Positions 42,527-51,820 are shown, counted from the first letter of the stretch. The stretch is 64,000 nucleotides of DNA from Chromohalobacter marismortui (GCF_004364315.1 NZ_SOBR01000005.1:124001-188000); one strand, 5' to 3'. Numbers and translations are program-made. The notes: generated by a model not told the origin, from the sequence alone.

Positions 42527-44017
42527 TCAGTGCCCCATGAGTTTTTCCACGGCGTCGGGCTTGTCATGTACCGCGAAACGGTCCACCAGAGTGGCACTGG
42601 CCTCGTTGAGCCCCACGACCTCTACCTCGGTCCCCTCACGGCGGAACTTGATGACCACCTTGTCGAGCGCGCCCACGGCGGTGATGTCCCAGAAGTGGGC
42701 ACGCGTCAGGTCGATACGCACACGCTCCACGGTTTCCTTGAAGTCGAAGGCGTCGGTGAAGCGATCCGCCGAGGTGAAGAATACCTGGCCAACGACACGA
42801 TAGACGCGTGTCTTGTCGTCATCGCCTGTCTCGCTGCCCACGTACAGGATCTGGCCGACCTTGTTGGCGAAGAACAGCGATGCCAGCAACACGCCGACCA
42901 GCACACCGATGGCCAGGTTGTGGGTCGCCACCACCACGGCCACCGTGGCGAGCATGACGATGTTGGTCGACATCGGATGCTTGCGCATGTCGCGCAGCGA
43001 CTCCCAACTGAACGTCCCGATGGCGACCATGATCATCACCGCCACCAGCGCCGCCATGGGAATCTGCGCGACGAGGTCGCCGAGGAACACCACCATGATC
43101 AACAGGATGACCCCGGCGCACAGCGTGGAAAGCCGCGTGCGTCCGCCGGATTTGATGTTGATCACCGACTGCCCGATCATCGCACAGCCGGCCATACCGC
43201 CCAGGAAACCGGTCGCGATGTTGGCCACGCCCTGGCCCTTGCACTCACGGTTCTTGTCGCTGGGCGTGTCGGTGAGCTCGTCGACGATGGTCGCGGTCAT
43301 CAGCGACTCGAGCAGCCCCACTACCGCCAGCGCGGCGGAATACGGGAAGATGATGGCCAGGGTCTCGAAGTTGAGTGGCACGTCCGGCCACAGGAACACC
43401 GGCAGCGTATCCGGCAGCTCGCCCATGTCGCCTACGGTGCGCACCATGGAGAAATCGCCCAGCATGTAGACCGCGGTGAGCACGATGATGCACACCAGCG
43501 GCGACGGCAGCATGCGGCCAATGACCGGGACATAAGGAAACAGATAGATGATCGCCAGCCCGGCCGCGGTCATGGCGTAGACATGCCAGGTCACGCCGGT
43601 CAACTCGGGCAATTGCGCCATGAAGATCAGAATCGCCAAGGCGTTGACGAAGCCCGTGACCACCGAGCGCGAAACGAAGCGCATCAAGGCGCCCAGGCGT
43701 AGATAGCCGGCCACGAGCTGCAACACCCCGGTCAGCAGGGTCGCGGCGAGCAGGTATTCGAGTCCATGCTCCTTGACCAGGGTCACCATGAGCAGCGCCA
43801 TGGCGCCGGTAGCGGCGGAAACCATCCCCGGCCGGCCGCCGGTGAAGGCGATCACCACGGCCATGGAAAAGGACGCGAAGAGCCCCACCTTGGGGTCGAC
43901 CCCGGCGATGATCGAGAAAGCGATCGCCTCGGGGATCAGCGCCAGCGCCACCACGGCGCCGGCCAGGACGTCCGATCGGACGTTCGAGAACCAGCGTTGT
44001 TTGATTGATGCGTACAT
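42527..44017 (-). CDS. SulP-family anion transporter with STAS domain
   Basis: A 496-residue SLC26/SulP transporter with about 12-14 membrane helices. The signature region [28 protein letters not shown] is at about 22-49, and the C-terminal soluble part (about 405-496; [20 protein letters not shown]) is a short STAS domain. Close relatives take up sulfate or bicarbonate; the [17 protein letters not shown] segment resembles BicA-like bicarbonate carriers, so bicarbonate is a reasonable but unproven guess. The ATG at 44017 was chosen; open sequence up to 44158 lacks transporter character. Paired with the downstream universal stress protein. Confidence 0.85.
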   Translation of the reverse strand: MYASIKQRWFSNVRSDVLAGAVVALALIPEAIAFSIIAGVDPKVGLFASFSMAVVIAFTGGRPGMVSAATGAMALLMVTLVKEHGLEYLLAATLLTGVLQLVAGYLRLGALMRFVSRSVVTGFVNALAILIFMAQLPELTGVTWHVYAMTAAGLAIIYLFPYVPVIGRMLPSPLVCIIVLTAVYMLGDFSMVRTVGDMGELPDTLPVFLWPDVPLNFETLAIIFPYSAALAVVGLLESLMTATIVDELTDTPSDKNRECKGQGVANIATGFLGGMAGCAMIGQSVINIKSGGRTRLSTLCAGVILLIMVVFLGDLVAQIPMAALVAVMIMVAIGTFSWESLRDMRKHPMSTNIVMLATVAVVVATHNLAIGVLVGVLLASLFFANKVGQILYVGSETGDDDKTRVYRVVGQVFFTSADRFTDAFDFKETVERVRIDLTRAHFWDITAVGALDKVVIKFRREGTEVEVVGLNEASATLVDRFAVHDKPDAVEKLMGH

Positions 44018-44148
44018 GCGTTGTGTCCATCGATGAGAAAGGTCAGATATTTCGCTCGGCGCGCCTGGCGACGACTGATCCAGGCCACGGCATCGTGTCA
44101 TGTGCCGATGTCGAGAATGCGACGAAAACCGAAAAGACGGCCGGATAC

Positions 44149-44179
44149 GGCCCCGCAACGCTTGATGCGTCGCGGGGCC
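44149..44179. repeat. Large hairpin in the leader region of the SulP gene
   Basis: GGCCCCGC (44149-44156) pairs with GCGGGGCC (44172-44179) and, after one mismatch, ACGC with GCGT around a TTGAT loop. It lies between the HAD phosphatase stop (44311) and the SulP start (44017). On the minus strand it is followed after about 13 bases by TTTT-containing sequence, so a weak terminator of the HAD gene or a leader structure of the SulP gene are both possible. The rest of 44018-44310 shows no gene. Confidence 0.4.
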
Positions 44180-44310
44180 GCGCAGGAGCGAGGAAATGCT
44201 CCAGAGAGAGGGGAAACGCTAGGGCGGCGTTGCGCTCATGAAATCAATCGGCCTTGAACGGTCGGTTGGGGACACATGGCGGCATGTGCCCGAGAAAACG
44301 CGGGATTCTA

Positions 44311-45036
44311 TCAACTCGACGCCGTCTTTGCACCTTTGGTCGTAGAGGAAGACGCAGCACGCCAATCGAATCGCGGCCAGCCACGTCGTTCTGCGGCGCG
44401 TGCCAGGCGCGCATCTGGCTGTATGACATGCGCATGATCGACGTGCTCGAGCAGCGGCAGATCATTGTGCGAATCGCTGTAGCCCCACAGGACATCGGGC
44501 CGATGGGCGGCCTTGCGCTCGGCGAGCCAGGCCTCGAGCGCCTTCAACTTGCCCGCCTGATAGGTGACGATACCGGACGGCTCACCGGTGAAACACCCCT
44601 CGGCATCGAAGGCCGGGTGCGTGGCCAACGCCTCGTCGGCACCGACGACGTCGGCGATGGGGGCCACCAGGTGATGCATCGACGCCGAGATAATCACGGT
44701 GTCATGGCCCTGCGCACGGTGCCAGGCCAAACGTTCGAGCGCGCCCGGCATCAAACGTGGCCGGATCCAGGCCTCGATGAACGTCATCACCTCGTTGCGC
44801 ACCGTCTCGCGCTGACGGCCAATCAACGGTGCCAGCACGAAGCGCAGGTGTGCCTGCATGTCCAGCGTGCCGGCGTGATACTGCTGGTCGTGACGCGCCA
44901 CCTGCTCCATGAAGGCCTCGCCATCCTCCACCCAGCGGCGTCTCACCAGCCAGGCAATCCACAGGCCCGTGCAATCGCCGTCGAGCAACGTGTCGTCGAG
45001 ATCGAATATCGCCAGATGGCGGCTATCAGCGGTCAT
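44311..45036 (-). CDS. HAD-IB family phosphatase
   Basis: A 241-residue haloacid dehalogenase-type hydrolase. Motif I is FDLDDTLLDGD (about residues 10-20), motif II Ser lies in VIISASMHHL, and motif III/IV are GKLKALEAWL and GYSDSHNDLPLLE. These fit phosphoserine-phosphatase-like HAD-IB enzymes; the substrate is unknown. AGGAG lies upstream of the ATG. It follows the slipin gene by 60 bases on the same strand but is probably independent. Confidence 0.82.
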   Translation of the reverse strand: MTADSRHLAIFDLDDTLLDGDCTGLWIAWLVRRRWVEDGEAFMEQVARHDQQYHAGTLDMQAHLRFVLAPLIGRQRETVRNEVMTFIEAWIRPRLMPGALERLAWHRAQGHDTVIISASMHHLVAPIADVVGADEALATHPAFDAEGCFTGEPSGIVTYQAGKLKALEAWLAERKAAHRPDVLWGYSDSHNDLPLLEHVDHAHVIQPDARLARAAERRGWPRFDWRAASSSTTKGAKTASS

Positions 45037-45096
45037 GGCGACTGGCTCCTGGAAAAACGAGGCGTCATTCTAACCGCTCTTCATGACAAACGTCTG

Positions 45097-45951
45097 TCAC
45101 ACTTCGTTGCCCGTCGCCTCATCACCCGTCGAGGCGCGACCCGAGGCCGTGCCGGAGGTGCCGTTCTGGGAATTGTCTCCCGACGATACGGTGCCCGACG
45201 TGTTCAAATGCCCCTTGAAGGCCTCCATGATGTCCATCGGCAACGGAAACACGATGGTCGAGGCGTTCTTGTTGCTCATGTCGCTGAGCGTCTGCAGGTA
45301 ACGCAACTGCAATGCCGCCGAATTGCTGGCCATGACATCCGCCGCCTCGACCAGCTTGTGCGAGGCCTGCAGTTCGCCCTCGGCGTGGATCACCTTGGCA
45401 CGCCGCTCGCGCTCCGCTTCGGCTTGCCGGGCGATGGCGCGAATCATGCTCTCGTCGAGGTCGACATGCTTGATCTCGACATTGGCGACCTTGATGCCCC
45501 ACGACTCGGTCTGGGCATCGAGAATCTCCTGGATATCGTTGTTGAGACGGTCGCGTTCGGAGAGCATCTCGTCGAGATCGTGTTTGCCGAGCACCGAACG
45601 CAAGGTGGTCTGCGCCAGCTGGCTGGTGGCGACCCCGAAGTTCTCGACCTGGATGATGGCCTTCTCCGGATCGACCACGCGAAAGTAGAGCACCGCATTG
45701 ACGCGCACGGTGACGTTATCCTGCGAGATGACGTCCTGTTCCGGCACGTCCAGGGTCACGGTGCGCAGGTCGACGACCTGCATCTTCTGGATGCCGGGAA
45801 TCAGCAGTAACAGCCCCGGCCCCTTCACCGCCTGAAAGCGTCCCAGGAAGAACACCACGCCGCGTTTGTACTCCGGCAGGATGCGTATCGCCGCAAACAG
45901 CAACAGCACCACGAGAACAATCGGGACTAGATAGGCATAACTCGCGAACAT
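45097..45951 (-). CDS. Slipin/stomatin-like SPFH protein
   Basis: A 284-residue membrane protein: one N-terminal hydrophobic segment (about 6-25), the stomatin start [25 protein letters not shown] (about 29-53), an SPFH domain to about 190, an Ala/Glu-rich helical coil ([24 protein letters not shown]) and a Ser/Thr/Gly-rich tail. Slipins form rings at lipid microdomains and are typically encoded with an NfeD protease, as here. AGGAG precedes the ATG. Confidence 0.9.
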   Translation of the reverse strand: MFASYAYLVPIVLVVLLLFAAIRILPEYKRGVVFFLGRFQAVKGPGLLLLIPGIQKMQVVDLRTVTLDVPEQDVISQDNVTVRVNAVLYFRVVDPEKAIIQVENFGVATSQLAQTTLRSVLGKHDLDEMLSERDRLNNDIQEILDAQTESWGIKVANVEIKHVDLDESMIRAIARQAEAERERRAKVIHAEGELQASHKLVEAADVMASNSAALQLRYLQTLSDMSNKNASTIVFPLPMDIMEAFKGHLNTSGTVSSGDNSQNGTSGTASGRASTGDEATGNEV

Positions 45952-46003
45952 GGCGTCACTCCTTCTCGCTAAGCGTTGGCGCGCCCCATGTGCCGTTCAA
46001 CGG

Positions 46004-47380
46004 CTAGGGGGTTGTCGTCATCGGCTCGACCACCAGCGTCAAGCCTTCGTTGGATACGATTCGCACTCGCTGGCCACGGGCCACGGGAGCGGCACAGCGC
46101 GCCTGCCAGCGCTCACCGTGAACCATGACCTTGCCTTGCCCCTGAAAATCCGCCAGCACCGTGGCCTCCTGCCCGATCATCTCCTCCTGGCCGCCCTGAG
46201 GACGATGTTCGCGTAGCCTCACGACTCCCATCACGACCCACAGCAAGAACCCAGCGGCCACCAGAGCCACGCCCCCCACCAATGGCAGTGCCAGCGCCTG
46301 GTGCGTGTCGTCCATCAACATCACCGAACCGGCCACGAAGGCCGCCAGGCCGCCGAATCCCAGTACCCCAATGCTGGGCACGAACGCTTCGGCCACCACC
46401 AGCGCCATGCCCAGGAAAATCAGCACCAAGCCGGCATACCCCACCGACAGCACCTGGAAGGCATACATGGCGAGCACCAGACAGATCGCGCCGACGACAC
46501 CGGGGAACAACGTACCCGGGCTCAGCAATTCGAAGATCAGCCCGTAGAAGCCGATGATCATCAGGAAATAGGCGACGTTGGGATCGGTGATGAACGCCAG
46601 TACCCGGGCACGCCAATCGGGCGGTTGACGCTCGAGCGTCATGTTGTCCGTCGAGAGCGTGCGCGTCCCGTCGTCCATGACCACGCGCCGCCCGTCGAGC
46701 TGGGTCAGCAGAGCGTCGAGGTCGTTCGCCACGATCTCGATGACATTGGCCTCCAACGCCTCGTTGGCCGTGAGATTGGCCGCCTCGCGGACCGCGCGTT
46801 CGGCCCACCGAGCGTTGCGCCCATGGCGTTCGGCGAGCGAGCGAATGGTGGCCACGGCATCTTCGAGCACCTTGCGCTCCATGGCCGACGACGTCTCTTG
46901 ATCGTCACCCTCTTGCGCTTCATCCGGCGTCGGCTCGCCGCCACCGCCGCCGAGCTGCACCGGCGTCGCCGAGCCGAGATGCGTGGCCGGCGCCATGGCG
47001 GCGACATGGCTGGCGTAGAGCAGGTAAGTGCCGGCGCTGGCGGCACGCGCTCCGGCAGGCGAGACATAACTGACCACCGGCACCGGCGAGGCAAGCATCG
47101 CGCCGATCATGTCGCGCATCGACGCGACCAGCCCCCCCGGTGTATCGAGTTCGAGAATCACCAGCGAAGCGCCGTTTTCGACGGCACGCTCGAGCCCTCG
47201 CTGAAAGTAATCGCTGGTGGCGGGGCCGATACTGCCGTCGATGGTCAGGACCACGCCGTGGGGCGCATCACTCGAGTCGGATTGCGCGCTCGCCAGCCAC
47301 GACAATCCCAGGCCCGCGAGTACCAGGCAGGCCCACATCAGACAGCGACGCATCGCGACGCCATCACTGAGGCGTGGCAT
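46004..47380 (-). CDS. NfeD-family membrane-bound serine protease (ClpP-class)
   Basis: A 458-residue long-form NfeD: signal sequence (about 10-32, ending WLASA), ClpP-like protease domain (about 40-250) with LELDTPGG and the catalytic Ser in AGARAASAGTYLLYASH, and a Lys in the following ERKVLEDAVATIRS helix as in the Ser-Lys dyad of the PH1510 enzyme; then four or five membrane helices (about 275-390) and a C-terminal OB-fold (about 400-458). It cleaves its partner stomatin in archaeal homologues. The ATG at 47380 has GGAGC at good spacing; an ATG at 47353 is also possible. Confidence 0.87.
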   Translation of the reverse strand: MPRLSDGVAMRRCLMWACLVLAGLGLSWLASAQSDSSDAPHGVVLTIDGSIGPATSDYFQRGLERAVENGASLVILELDTPGGLVASMRDMIGAMLASPVPVVSYVSPAGARAASAGTYLLYASHVAAMAPATHLGSATPVQLGGGGGEPTPDEAQEGDDQETSSAMERKVLEDAVATIRSLAERHGRNARWAERAVREAANLTANEALEANVIEIVANDLDALLTQLDGRRVVMDDGTRTLSTDNMTLERQPPDWRARVLAFITDPNVAYFLMIIGFYGLIFELLSPGTLFPGVVGAICLVLAMYAFQVLSVGYAGLVLIFLGMALVVAEAFVPSIGVLGFGGLAAFVAGSVMLMDDTHQALALPLVGGVALVAAGFLLWVVMGVVRLREHRPQGGQEEMIGQEATVLADFQGQGKVMVHGERWQARCAAPVARGQRVRIVSNEGLTLVVEPMTTTP

Positions 47381-47786
47381 CTTGGCGCTCCGAGGCCGAG
47401 GCGCAGGGGATGGGGCGTGTCGACCAGGTCGTGGCACCGTGCTCTCCGTGACATACACGGCTGCCGCCGGACATGACGGCACGCGTCTCGACATTCGGCA
47501 ACGAAGACGCATCGGGCTGCACGATGATCGACGGGTACACATTGACGCGATCGCGCCCTTCTCGCCACCCACGTTCCCCCCATCCATGCCAGGCGTGACG
47601 CTCACGGTCGTAGTGTCTGTCCTCATGCCCGGCGCGGTGCGACTCGAGCGGTAGCAAGCGCCCGCTTTCGGGCTCGTAAACCTTGATGCCATCCGCGCTA
47701 GCGGCCGTGATTCCCGCCACCGCCAACAGCAAGGCAATGCCCATCGCGACAGGCATTGCGTGACCCACGTACCGATACCTCATCAT
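47364..47786 (-). CDS. Small secreted hypothetical protein
   Basis: A 140-residue protein with a signal peptide (about 1-31, ending ASA). The mature part begins DGIKVYEPESGRLLPLESHR, then a His/Arg/Trp-rich stretch (RHYDRERHAWHGWGERGWREGRD) and VNVYPSIIVQPD; two cysteines occur near the end (RVCHGE, IPCAS) and may form a disulfide. No family was recognised. GAGGAG precedes two consecutive ATG codons. It overlaps the chosen NfeD start by 17 bases, so translation may be coupled. Confidence 0.65.
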   Translation of the reverse strand: MMRYRYVGHAMPVAMGIALLLAVAGITAASADGIKVYEPESGRLLPLESHRAGHEDRHYDRERHAWHGWGERGWREGRDRVNVYPSIIVQPDASSLPNVETRAVMSGGSRVCHGEHGATTWSTRPIPCASASERQDATPQ

Positions 47787-47829
47787 GTTCAGCTCCTCGC
47801 AACCCGAGTCTACTCACGGGCCTATGACA

Positions 47830-48699
47830 TCAGTCTAGTTCACGTGCACCACACAACCATTCCCACAGCAGCTCGCATGCCGGCCGCAGTGCCCGCGCCT
47901 GCGGGCGTACCAGCCAGAAGGCTTCATCGGTGGGCATGCACAACTCAAACGGCGCCACCAGATCGTCACGACCATCGAAGAGGCGCCGGTGGGTCAGCGC
48001 GACACCGGCACCGCGGGCGGCCAATGCCAGCGTGGCGACCTGAGTATCGCAGATGAACGAAGCACACCGCGCCTCCAGCCCCTCGACACCGGCCAGCGAC
48101 AACCAGCTCGGCCAGCCCAGCGCGAAGCCCGCAGCGTGCAGCAGCGTGTGCCCGGCCAGATCGTCGGGTGCCTGTAACTGACGGGCGAGCGCCGGCGCGC
48201 ACACCGGCAGCATGACCTCCTCGTTGAGCAGCACCGACTGCATATCGGGCCAATCCCCCTGGCCATAGCGAATCTCCATGTCCACGCCTTCGGCACCGAA
48301 GTCACCGGGCCACACGGCGCTCACCAAGCGTACCGTGATATCGCGATGCCGTTGATGGAACCGGGTCAACTCGGTCGCCAACCAGCCATTTTGCAAGGCG
48401 GGCGTGGCCCGCAGCGTGACCGGTGCGTCGGGATGCGGCCCGAAGACTTCGGCAGTACCTTCGGCGATACGCGTAAAGGCCTCCTGAATGCTCGGCAGCC
48501 AGGCCTGCCCGGCCGGCGTCAACGATAGGCTCCGTGGGTGACGCACGAACAGTGCCTGGCCGAGACGGTCCTCGAGCAGGCGAATCCGTTGGCTGACGGC
48601 CGACTGCGTCACGCCCAGTTCGCGCCCGGCCTGGGTGAAACTCAACGTGCGTGCAGCCACCTCGAAGGCTTGCATCCATAAAACCGGCGGTAGGGACAT
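47830..48699 (-). CDS. LysR-family regulator (GcvA-like)
   Basis: A 289-residue LysR protein: N-terminal helix-turn-helix (FEVAARTLSFTQAGRELGVTQSAVSQRIRLLEDRLG, about 10-44) and a substrate-binding domain (about 90-289). The LPPVLWMQAFEVAAR opening and the RHPRSLSLTPAGQAWLP segment resemble the GcvA group. It is divergent from the gamma-butyrobetaine hydroxylase operon; CTAAT motifs in the shared 155-base region, in opposite orientation at 48751-48755 and 48792-48796, resemble GcvA-type sites. Likely role: control of that operon. Confidence 0.85.
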   Translation of the reverse strand: MSLPPVLWMQAFEVAARTLSFTQAGRELGVTQSAVSQRIRLLEDRLGQALFVRHPRSLSLTPAGQAWLPSIQEAFTRIAEGTAEVFGPHPDAPVTLRATPALQNGWLATELTRFHQRHRDITVRLVSAVWPGDFGAEGVDMEIRYGQGDWPDMQSVLLNEEVMLPVCAPALARQLQAPDDLAGHTLLHAAGFALGWPSWLSLAGVEGLEARCASFICDTQVATLALAARGAGVALTHRRLFDGRDDLVAPFELCMPTDEAFWLVRPQARALRPACELLWEWLCGARELD

Positions 48700-48795
48700 G
48701 GCGAACTCGACGATGGTGAATACGCTCCCATGATCGTCAATAAGCCACCCATTAGCAAAACTTGGCCTCAGGTACGAGATTCATCGTTTGTCTAA

Positions 48796-48813
48796 TGTCG
48801 CCGCAAGGCGACA
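48796..48813 (+). promoter_or_regulatory. GNRA-loop hairpin and CTAAT motif upstream of the hydroxylase gene
   Basis: TGTCGCC (48796-48802) and GGCGACA (48807-48813) form a perfect 7-bp stem capped by GCAA, 41 bases upstream of the hydroxylase start. The preceding CTAAT (48792-48796) and the inverted copy ATTAG (48751-48755) may be LysR contact points. Confidence 0.4.
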
Positions 48814-48854
48814 AGCTAGTGGCCGATTCGCACGAGCCATATCAGGAGGCCAGC

Positions 48855-50081
48855 ATGCAGTCCCAGCGCCATTCCCCCACCGTCGACATGAGCGAACTGT
48901 TCCCTTACGCACAGGGACTCGCTTTGCATACCAGCCAAGCCCACGACAAGGCACTGGAGGTCACCTGGGAAAACGCCGACAGTGCACGCTTCAGCTACCG
49001 CTGGCTGCGTGATCACTGTGCCTGCGCGCAATGCCGTCATGCGACGACGCGCGAGCGTCTTTACATGCCGCTCGAGGACGAGAACTTCCTGAACGCCCAG
49101 CCCGAGGCCGCCGTTGAAGACGGTGCACTGGTGCTGCGCTGGGCGGACGGCCATGAATCGCGCTTCGACGCCGGGTGGCTGTATCAGCGCCGCCCCGAAT
49201 CGCACATCGATGACGGCGTTCCCCGCGCCGAACCCTGGCGCGAAGGCTTTACCCCGGTCCACGTGTCGCACGCCGAGATGATGGGCGGCAGCGAAGGCCG
49301 GCGCGAATGGCTGACCGCCCTGCTGCGCGACGGCCTGGTCCTGCTCGACGATGGCCCACGCGAACTCGAGGAGGTCGTGCGCATCACCGAACTCTTCGGG
49401 CCGATGCGTGCCACCAACTTCGGGGCACGCTTCGACGTCCAGTCCAAGCCGAATCCCAACAATGCCGCTTATACGGCCATCGGCCTCGAGCTGCATACCG
49501 ACCTCCCCAACTGGCGCCATCCGCCGGACATCCAACTGCTGTATTGCCTGGAGAACGAAGCGGAAGGCGGCGAATCGTTGTTCGCCGATGGCTTCGCGGT
49601 GGCCGAGGCGCTGCGCCATGAAGCACCGGAACTCTTCATGCGTCTGCGCGACACGCCCATCGATTTCCGTTTCCAGGACGAAGACAGCGACATCGCCGTG
49701 CGCGCGCCGGTCATCGACGTCGATGCCACGGGCCGCATTCGCGAAGTCCGCTTCAACAACTGGATTCGTGACACCCTGCGCCTGCCACCGGAAGAAGCCG
49801 ATGCCTGGTATGAAGCCTACCTGGTCTTCTGGCAGCGTCTGCGCGAGCCGCGCTTCCGCGTCGACTTCGCACTGGGCTCCGGGCAGATGGTGGCCTTCGA
49901 CAACCGGCGCGTCCTGCACGGTCGCGGCGCCTTCGATCCCAATACCGGCCGCCGGCATCTGCAAGGCACCTATCTGGATATCGACCACCTCGAATCGCAT
50001 CTACGCGTGCTGGCGCGCCACGCTTCCAACGCCGCGCCCGCTACTCCGACAACATCCACCAATGAAACGGGAGTTTCCTGA
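48855..50081 (+). CDS. Gamma-butyrobetaine dioxygenase-like Fe(II)/2-oxoglutarate oxygenase
   Basis: A 408-residue oxygenase. The N-terminal domain (about 15-100) has the Zn-binding pattern of gamma-butyrobetaine hydroxylases (RWLRDHCACAQCRH, with CxCxxC and His), and the TauD-type C-terminal domain has the iron ligands in ELHTDLPN (His, Asp) and FDNRRVLHGRGAF (His), with the 2-oxoglutarate Arg further on (GRRHLQGTY). It would hydroxylate gamma-butyrobetaine to L-carnitine. AGGAGG precedes the ATG. It overlaps by one base a quaternary-amine binding protein, supporting a role in carnitine metabolism. Confidence 0.85.
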   Translation: MQSQRHSPTVDMSELFPYAQGLALHTSQAHDKALEVTWENADSARFSYRWLRDHCACAQCRHATTRERLYMPLEDENFLNAQPEAAVEDGALVLRWADGHESRFDAGWLYQRRPESHIDDGVPRAEPWREGFTPVHVSHAEMMGGSEGRREWLTALLRDGLVLLDDGPRELEEVVRITELFGPMRATNFGARFDVQSKPNPNNAAYTAIGLELHTDLPNWRHPPDIQLLYCLENEAEGGESLFADGFAVAEALRHEAPELFMRLRDTPIDFRFQDEDSDIAVRAPVIDVDATGRIREVRFNNWIRDTLRLPPEEADAWYEAYLVFWQRLREPRFRVDFALGSGQMVAFDNRRVLHGRGAFDPNTGRRHLQGTYLDIDHLESHLRVLARHASNAAPATPTTSTNETGVS

Positions 50082-51022
50082 TGTCTCATTCGCTGCGCTC
50101 TTTACTCGTCGGCCTACCGCTCGTCGCCGGTATCGGCCTCCCCATGACCGCCCAGGCCGCCGACGACAGCGTCAACTTCGGCGTGCCCTCGTGGCCCGGG
50201 ATCACCGTCAAGACCGAAATCGCCAGCCAACTGCTGGAGCCGCTCGGCTACACGACACAGGCCGATAACGTCGGCTTGCAGGTCATTTATCAAGGCCTGA
50301 AAAGCGGTGACCTGGATGTCTTTCTAGGTGGCTGGCTGCCGGCTCAAGAGCCGATGCTCACGCCCATGGAAGACAACGGCGTCGTGACACGCATCGCCAA
50401 CAACGTCGATGGTGCGCAAATGACCCTCGCGGTGCCTGACTACGTCTACGAGCAAGGCGTGACCTCGTTCGCGGATCTCGATGCACATCGTGATATGTTC
50501 GAAGGGGAGATCTACGGCTTCGGGGCCGGCTCGGCCGCCAGCGAGATCCTCAACAAGGCGATCGACAACGACACCTGGGGGCTCGGTGACTGGCAGTTGG
50601 TGGACACCAGCACCGTCGGCATGCTCAGCGCTGCGCGTGATGCCATCTCACGCGAGAAGCCTATCGTCTGGGTCGGCTGGACACCGCACTGGATGAACAT
50701 TGAAATGCCGATGCGCTATCTGGACGACAGCAAGAACCTGTTCGGCAAGGGCAACGGCGCCAGCCAGGTGCTTACCTTGATGAACGCCGACTATGCCGAT
50801 GCCCACCCCAACCTGGTCGCGTTTTTCGAGAACTTCACGTTCACCGCGGAACAGCAAAGCTGGATGATCAAGGCCTTCGGTCTTGACAAGAAAGGACGCG
50901 AAGAAGTGGCCAACACCTGGATTCACGATAATCCCGAGCGCATCAAAGCGATGCTAGAGGGCGTGACCACGACGGACGGCAAGGCCGCCTGGCCGGTCGT
51001 CAAAGACGCCTTGTCTCTATAA
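50081..51022 (+). CDS. Choline/betaine/carnitine-type periplasmic binding protein
   Basis: A 313-residue ProX/CaiX-like binding protein with a signal peptide (about 1-27, ending AQAA). The sequence SVNFGVPSWPGITVKTEIASQLLEPLGY opens the mature protein, and Trp-containing segments (FGVPSWPG, FLGGWLPAQEP, VWVGWTPHWMN) are typical of aromatic cages for trimethylammonium groups. No permease or ATPase is adjacent, so it probably feeds a transporter encoded elsewhere. Its start overlaps the hydroxylase stop, suggesting a carnitine or butyrobetaine ligand. Confidence 0.85.
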   Translation: MSHSLRSLLVGLPLVAGIGLPMTAQAADDSVNFGVPSWPGITVKTEIASQLLEPLGYTTQADNVGLQVIYQGLKSGDLDVFLGGWLPAQEPMLTPMEDNGVVTRIANNVDGAQMTLAVPDYVYEQGVTSFADLDAHRDMFEGEIYGFGAGSAASEILNKAIDNDTWGLGDWQLVDTSTVGMLSAARDAISREKPIVWVGWTPHWMNIEMPMRYLDDSKNLFGKGNGASQVLTLMNADYADAHPNLVAFFENFTFTAEQQSWMIKAFGLDKKGREEVANTWIHDNPERIKAMLEGVTTTDGKAAWPVVKDALSL

Positions 51023-51042
51023 GGCAACCACCGCGACCACGG

Positions 51043-51066
51043 ACATGGCATGGTGAGGTGCCATGT
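51043..51066 (+). terminator. Possible terminator after the quaternary-amine binding protein gene
   Basis: ACATGGCA (51043-51050) and TGCCATGT (51059-51066) form a perfect 8-bp stem with an 8-base loop, 21 bases past the stop codon. Only three T residues follow (including the last stem base), so termination strength is uncertain. Confidence 0.4.
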
Positions 51067-51121
51067 TTCCACCATGCGGGCTCTCACGTATGCTTGACGC
51101 ATCCAACGTTGAGAGGCCCGC

Positions 51122-51802
51122 ATGTCCCGCTCCCTCGCTATCCTGTTCGCCTTGCTGGCCGTCATGCTCGGCTGTGGCCTACTCTGGCAATGGCTGGCCA
51201 TGCAAGACATCCTGACGCCGCAAGCCCTACTGCAAACGCTACAAAATGCCGATACATGGCGCGACACCGCTTGGGCGCCCTTGGCGGTGATGGGGATCTA
51301 TGCCCTGACGTCGCTGGTGATCTTCCCATTGAGCCTATTGGTGGCCGTCACCGGGTTGGTCTTCGGTCCTGCCTGGGGCTTCGCCTATGCCATGCTGGGG
51401 ACGTTGTCGGCGTCGATCGCCACTTACTGGGTAGGCCGGGCGTTGGGACGCGACGCGCTACTGCGCCACGGCGGCCAGAAGCTCAACGGCCTTGCGCGAT
51501 TGCTCGCGGGACGTGGCGTGCGCACCATGGTGCTGTTCAATCTGCTGCCGCTGGCTCCCTTTACCCTGACCAACATGCTGGCTGGCGCCTGCCACCTGCG
51601 CTTTCGCGAGTATATGCTCGGCTCCACGCTGGGGATCGCCCCAGGGTTATTGGGCGTCACTCTGCTGGGGAGTCAGTTGGGATCGCTGGTCACCGCGGAA
51701 AGCCGCGAGGGATTGCTGATCGCCGCCGGCGGCATCGTGGTCGCCGTCGGTATCTTGTGGGGACTCAAGCGTTATGCCGAGCGGCGTAGCAAGCGTGGGT
51801 AA
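51122..51802 (+). CDS. TVP38/TMEM64 family membrane protein
   Basis: A 226-residue DedA-superfamily (VTT/SNARE-associated) membrane protein with about five or six helices. Family marks are FPLSLLVAVTGLVFGPAWGFAYAMLGTLSASIATYWVGRALGR (about 70-110) and the amphipathic FNLLPLAPFTLTNMLAGACHLRFREYMLGSTLGIAPG re-entrant region (about 138-175). Related proteins move lipids across membranes. It is convergent with the glycosyltransferase gene, with an 18-base gap. Confidence 0.85.
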   Translation: MSRSLAILFALLAVMLGCGLLWQWLAMQDILTPQALLQTLQNADTWRDTAWAPLAVMGIYALTSLVIFPLSLLVAVTGLVFGPAWGFAYAMLGTLSASIATYWVGRALGRDALLRHGGQKLNGLARLLAGRGVRTMVLFNLLPLAPFTLTNMLAGACHLRFREYMLGSTLGIAPGLLGVTLLGSQLGSLVTAESREGLLIAAGGIVVAVGILWGLKRYAERRSKRG

Positions 51803-51820
51803 CGCCCCCTCCAGGCGAGC

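Noticed and set aside
44254-45810. 518-codon open frame on the plus strand across the HAD and slipin genes
   Set aside because: It is antisense to two genes with clear motifs and ribosome-binding sites and shows low-complexity Arg/His/Gly-rich translation typical of shadows.
46301-47476. 391-codon plus-strand frame opposite the NfeD gene
   Set aside because: Antisense shadow without domain character; the NfeD frame explains the region.
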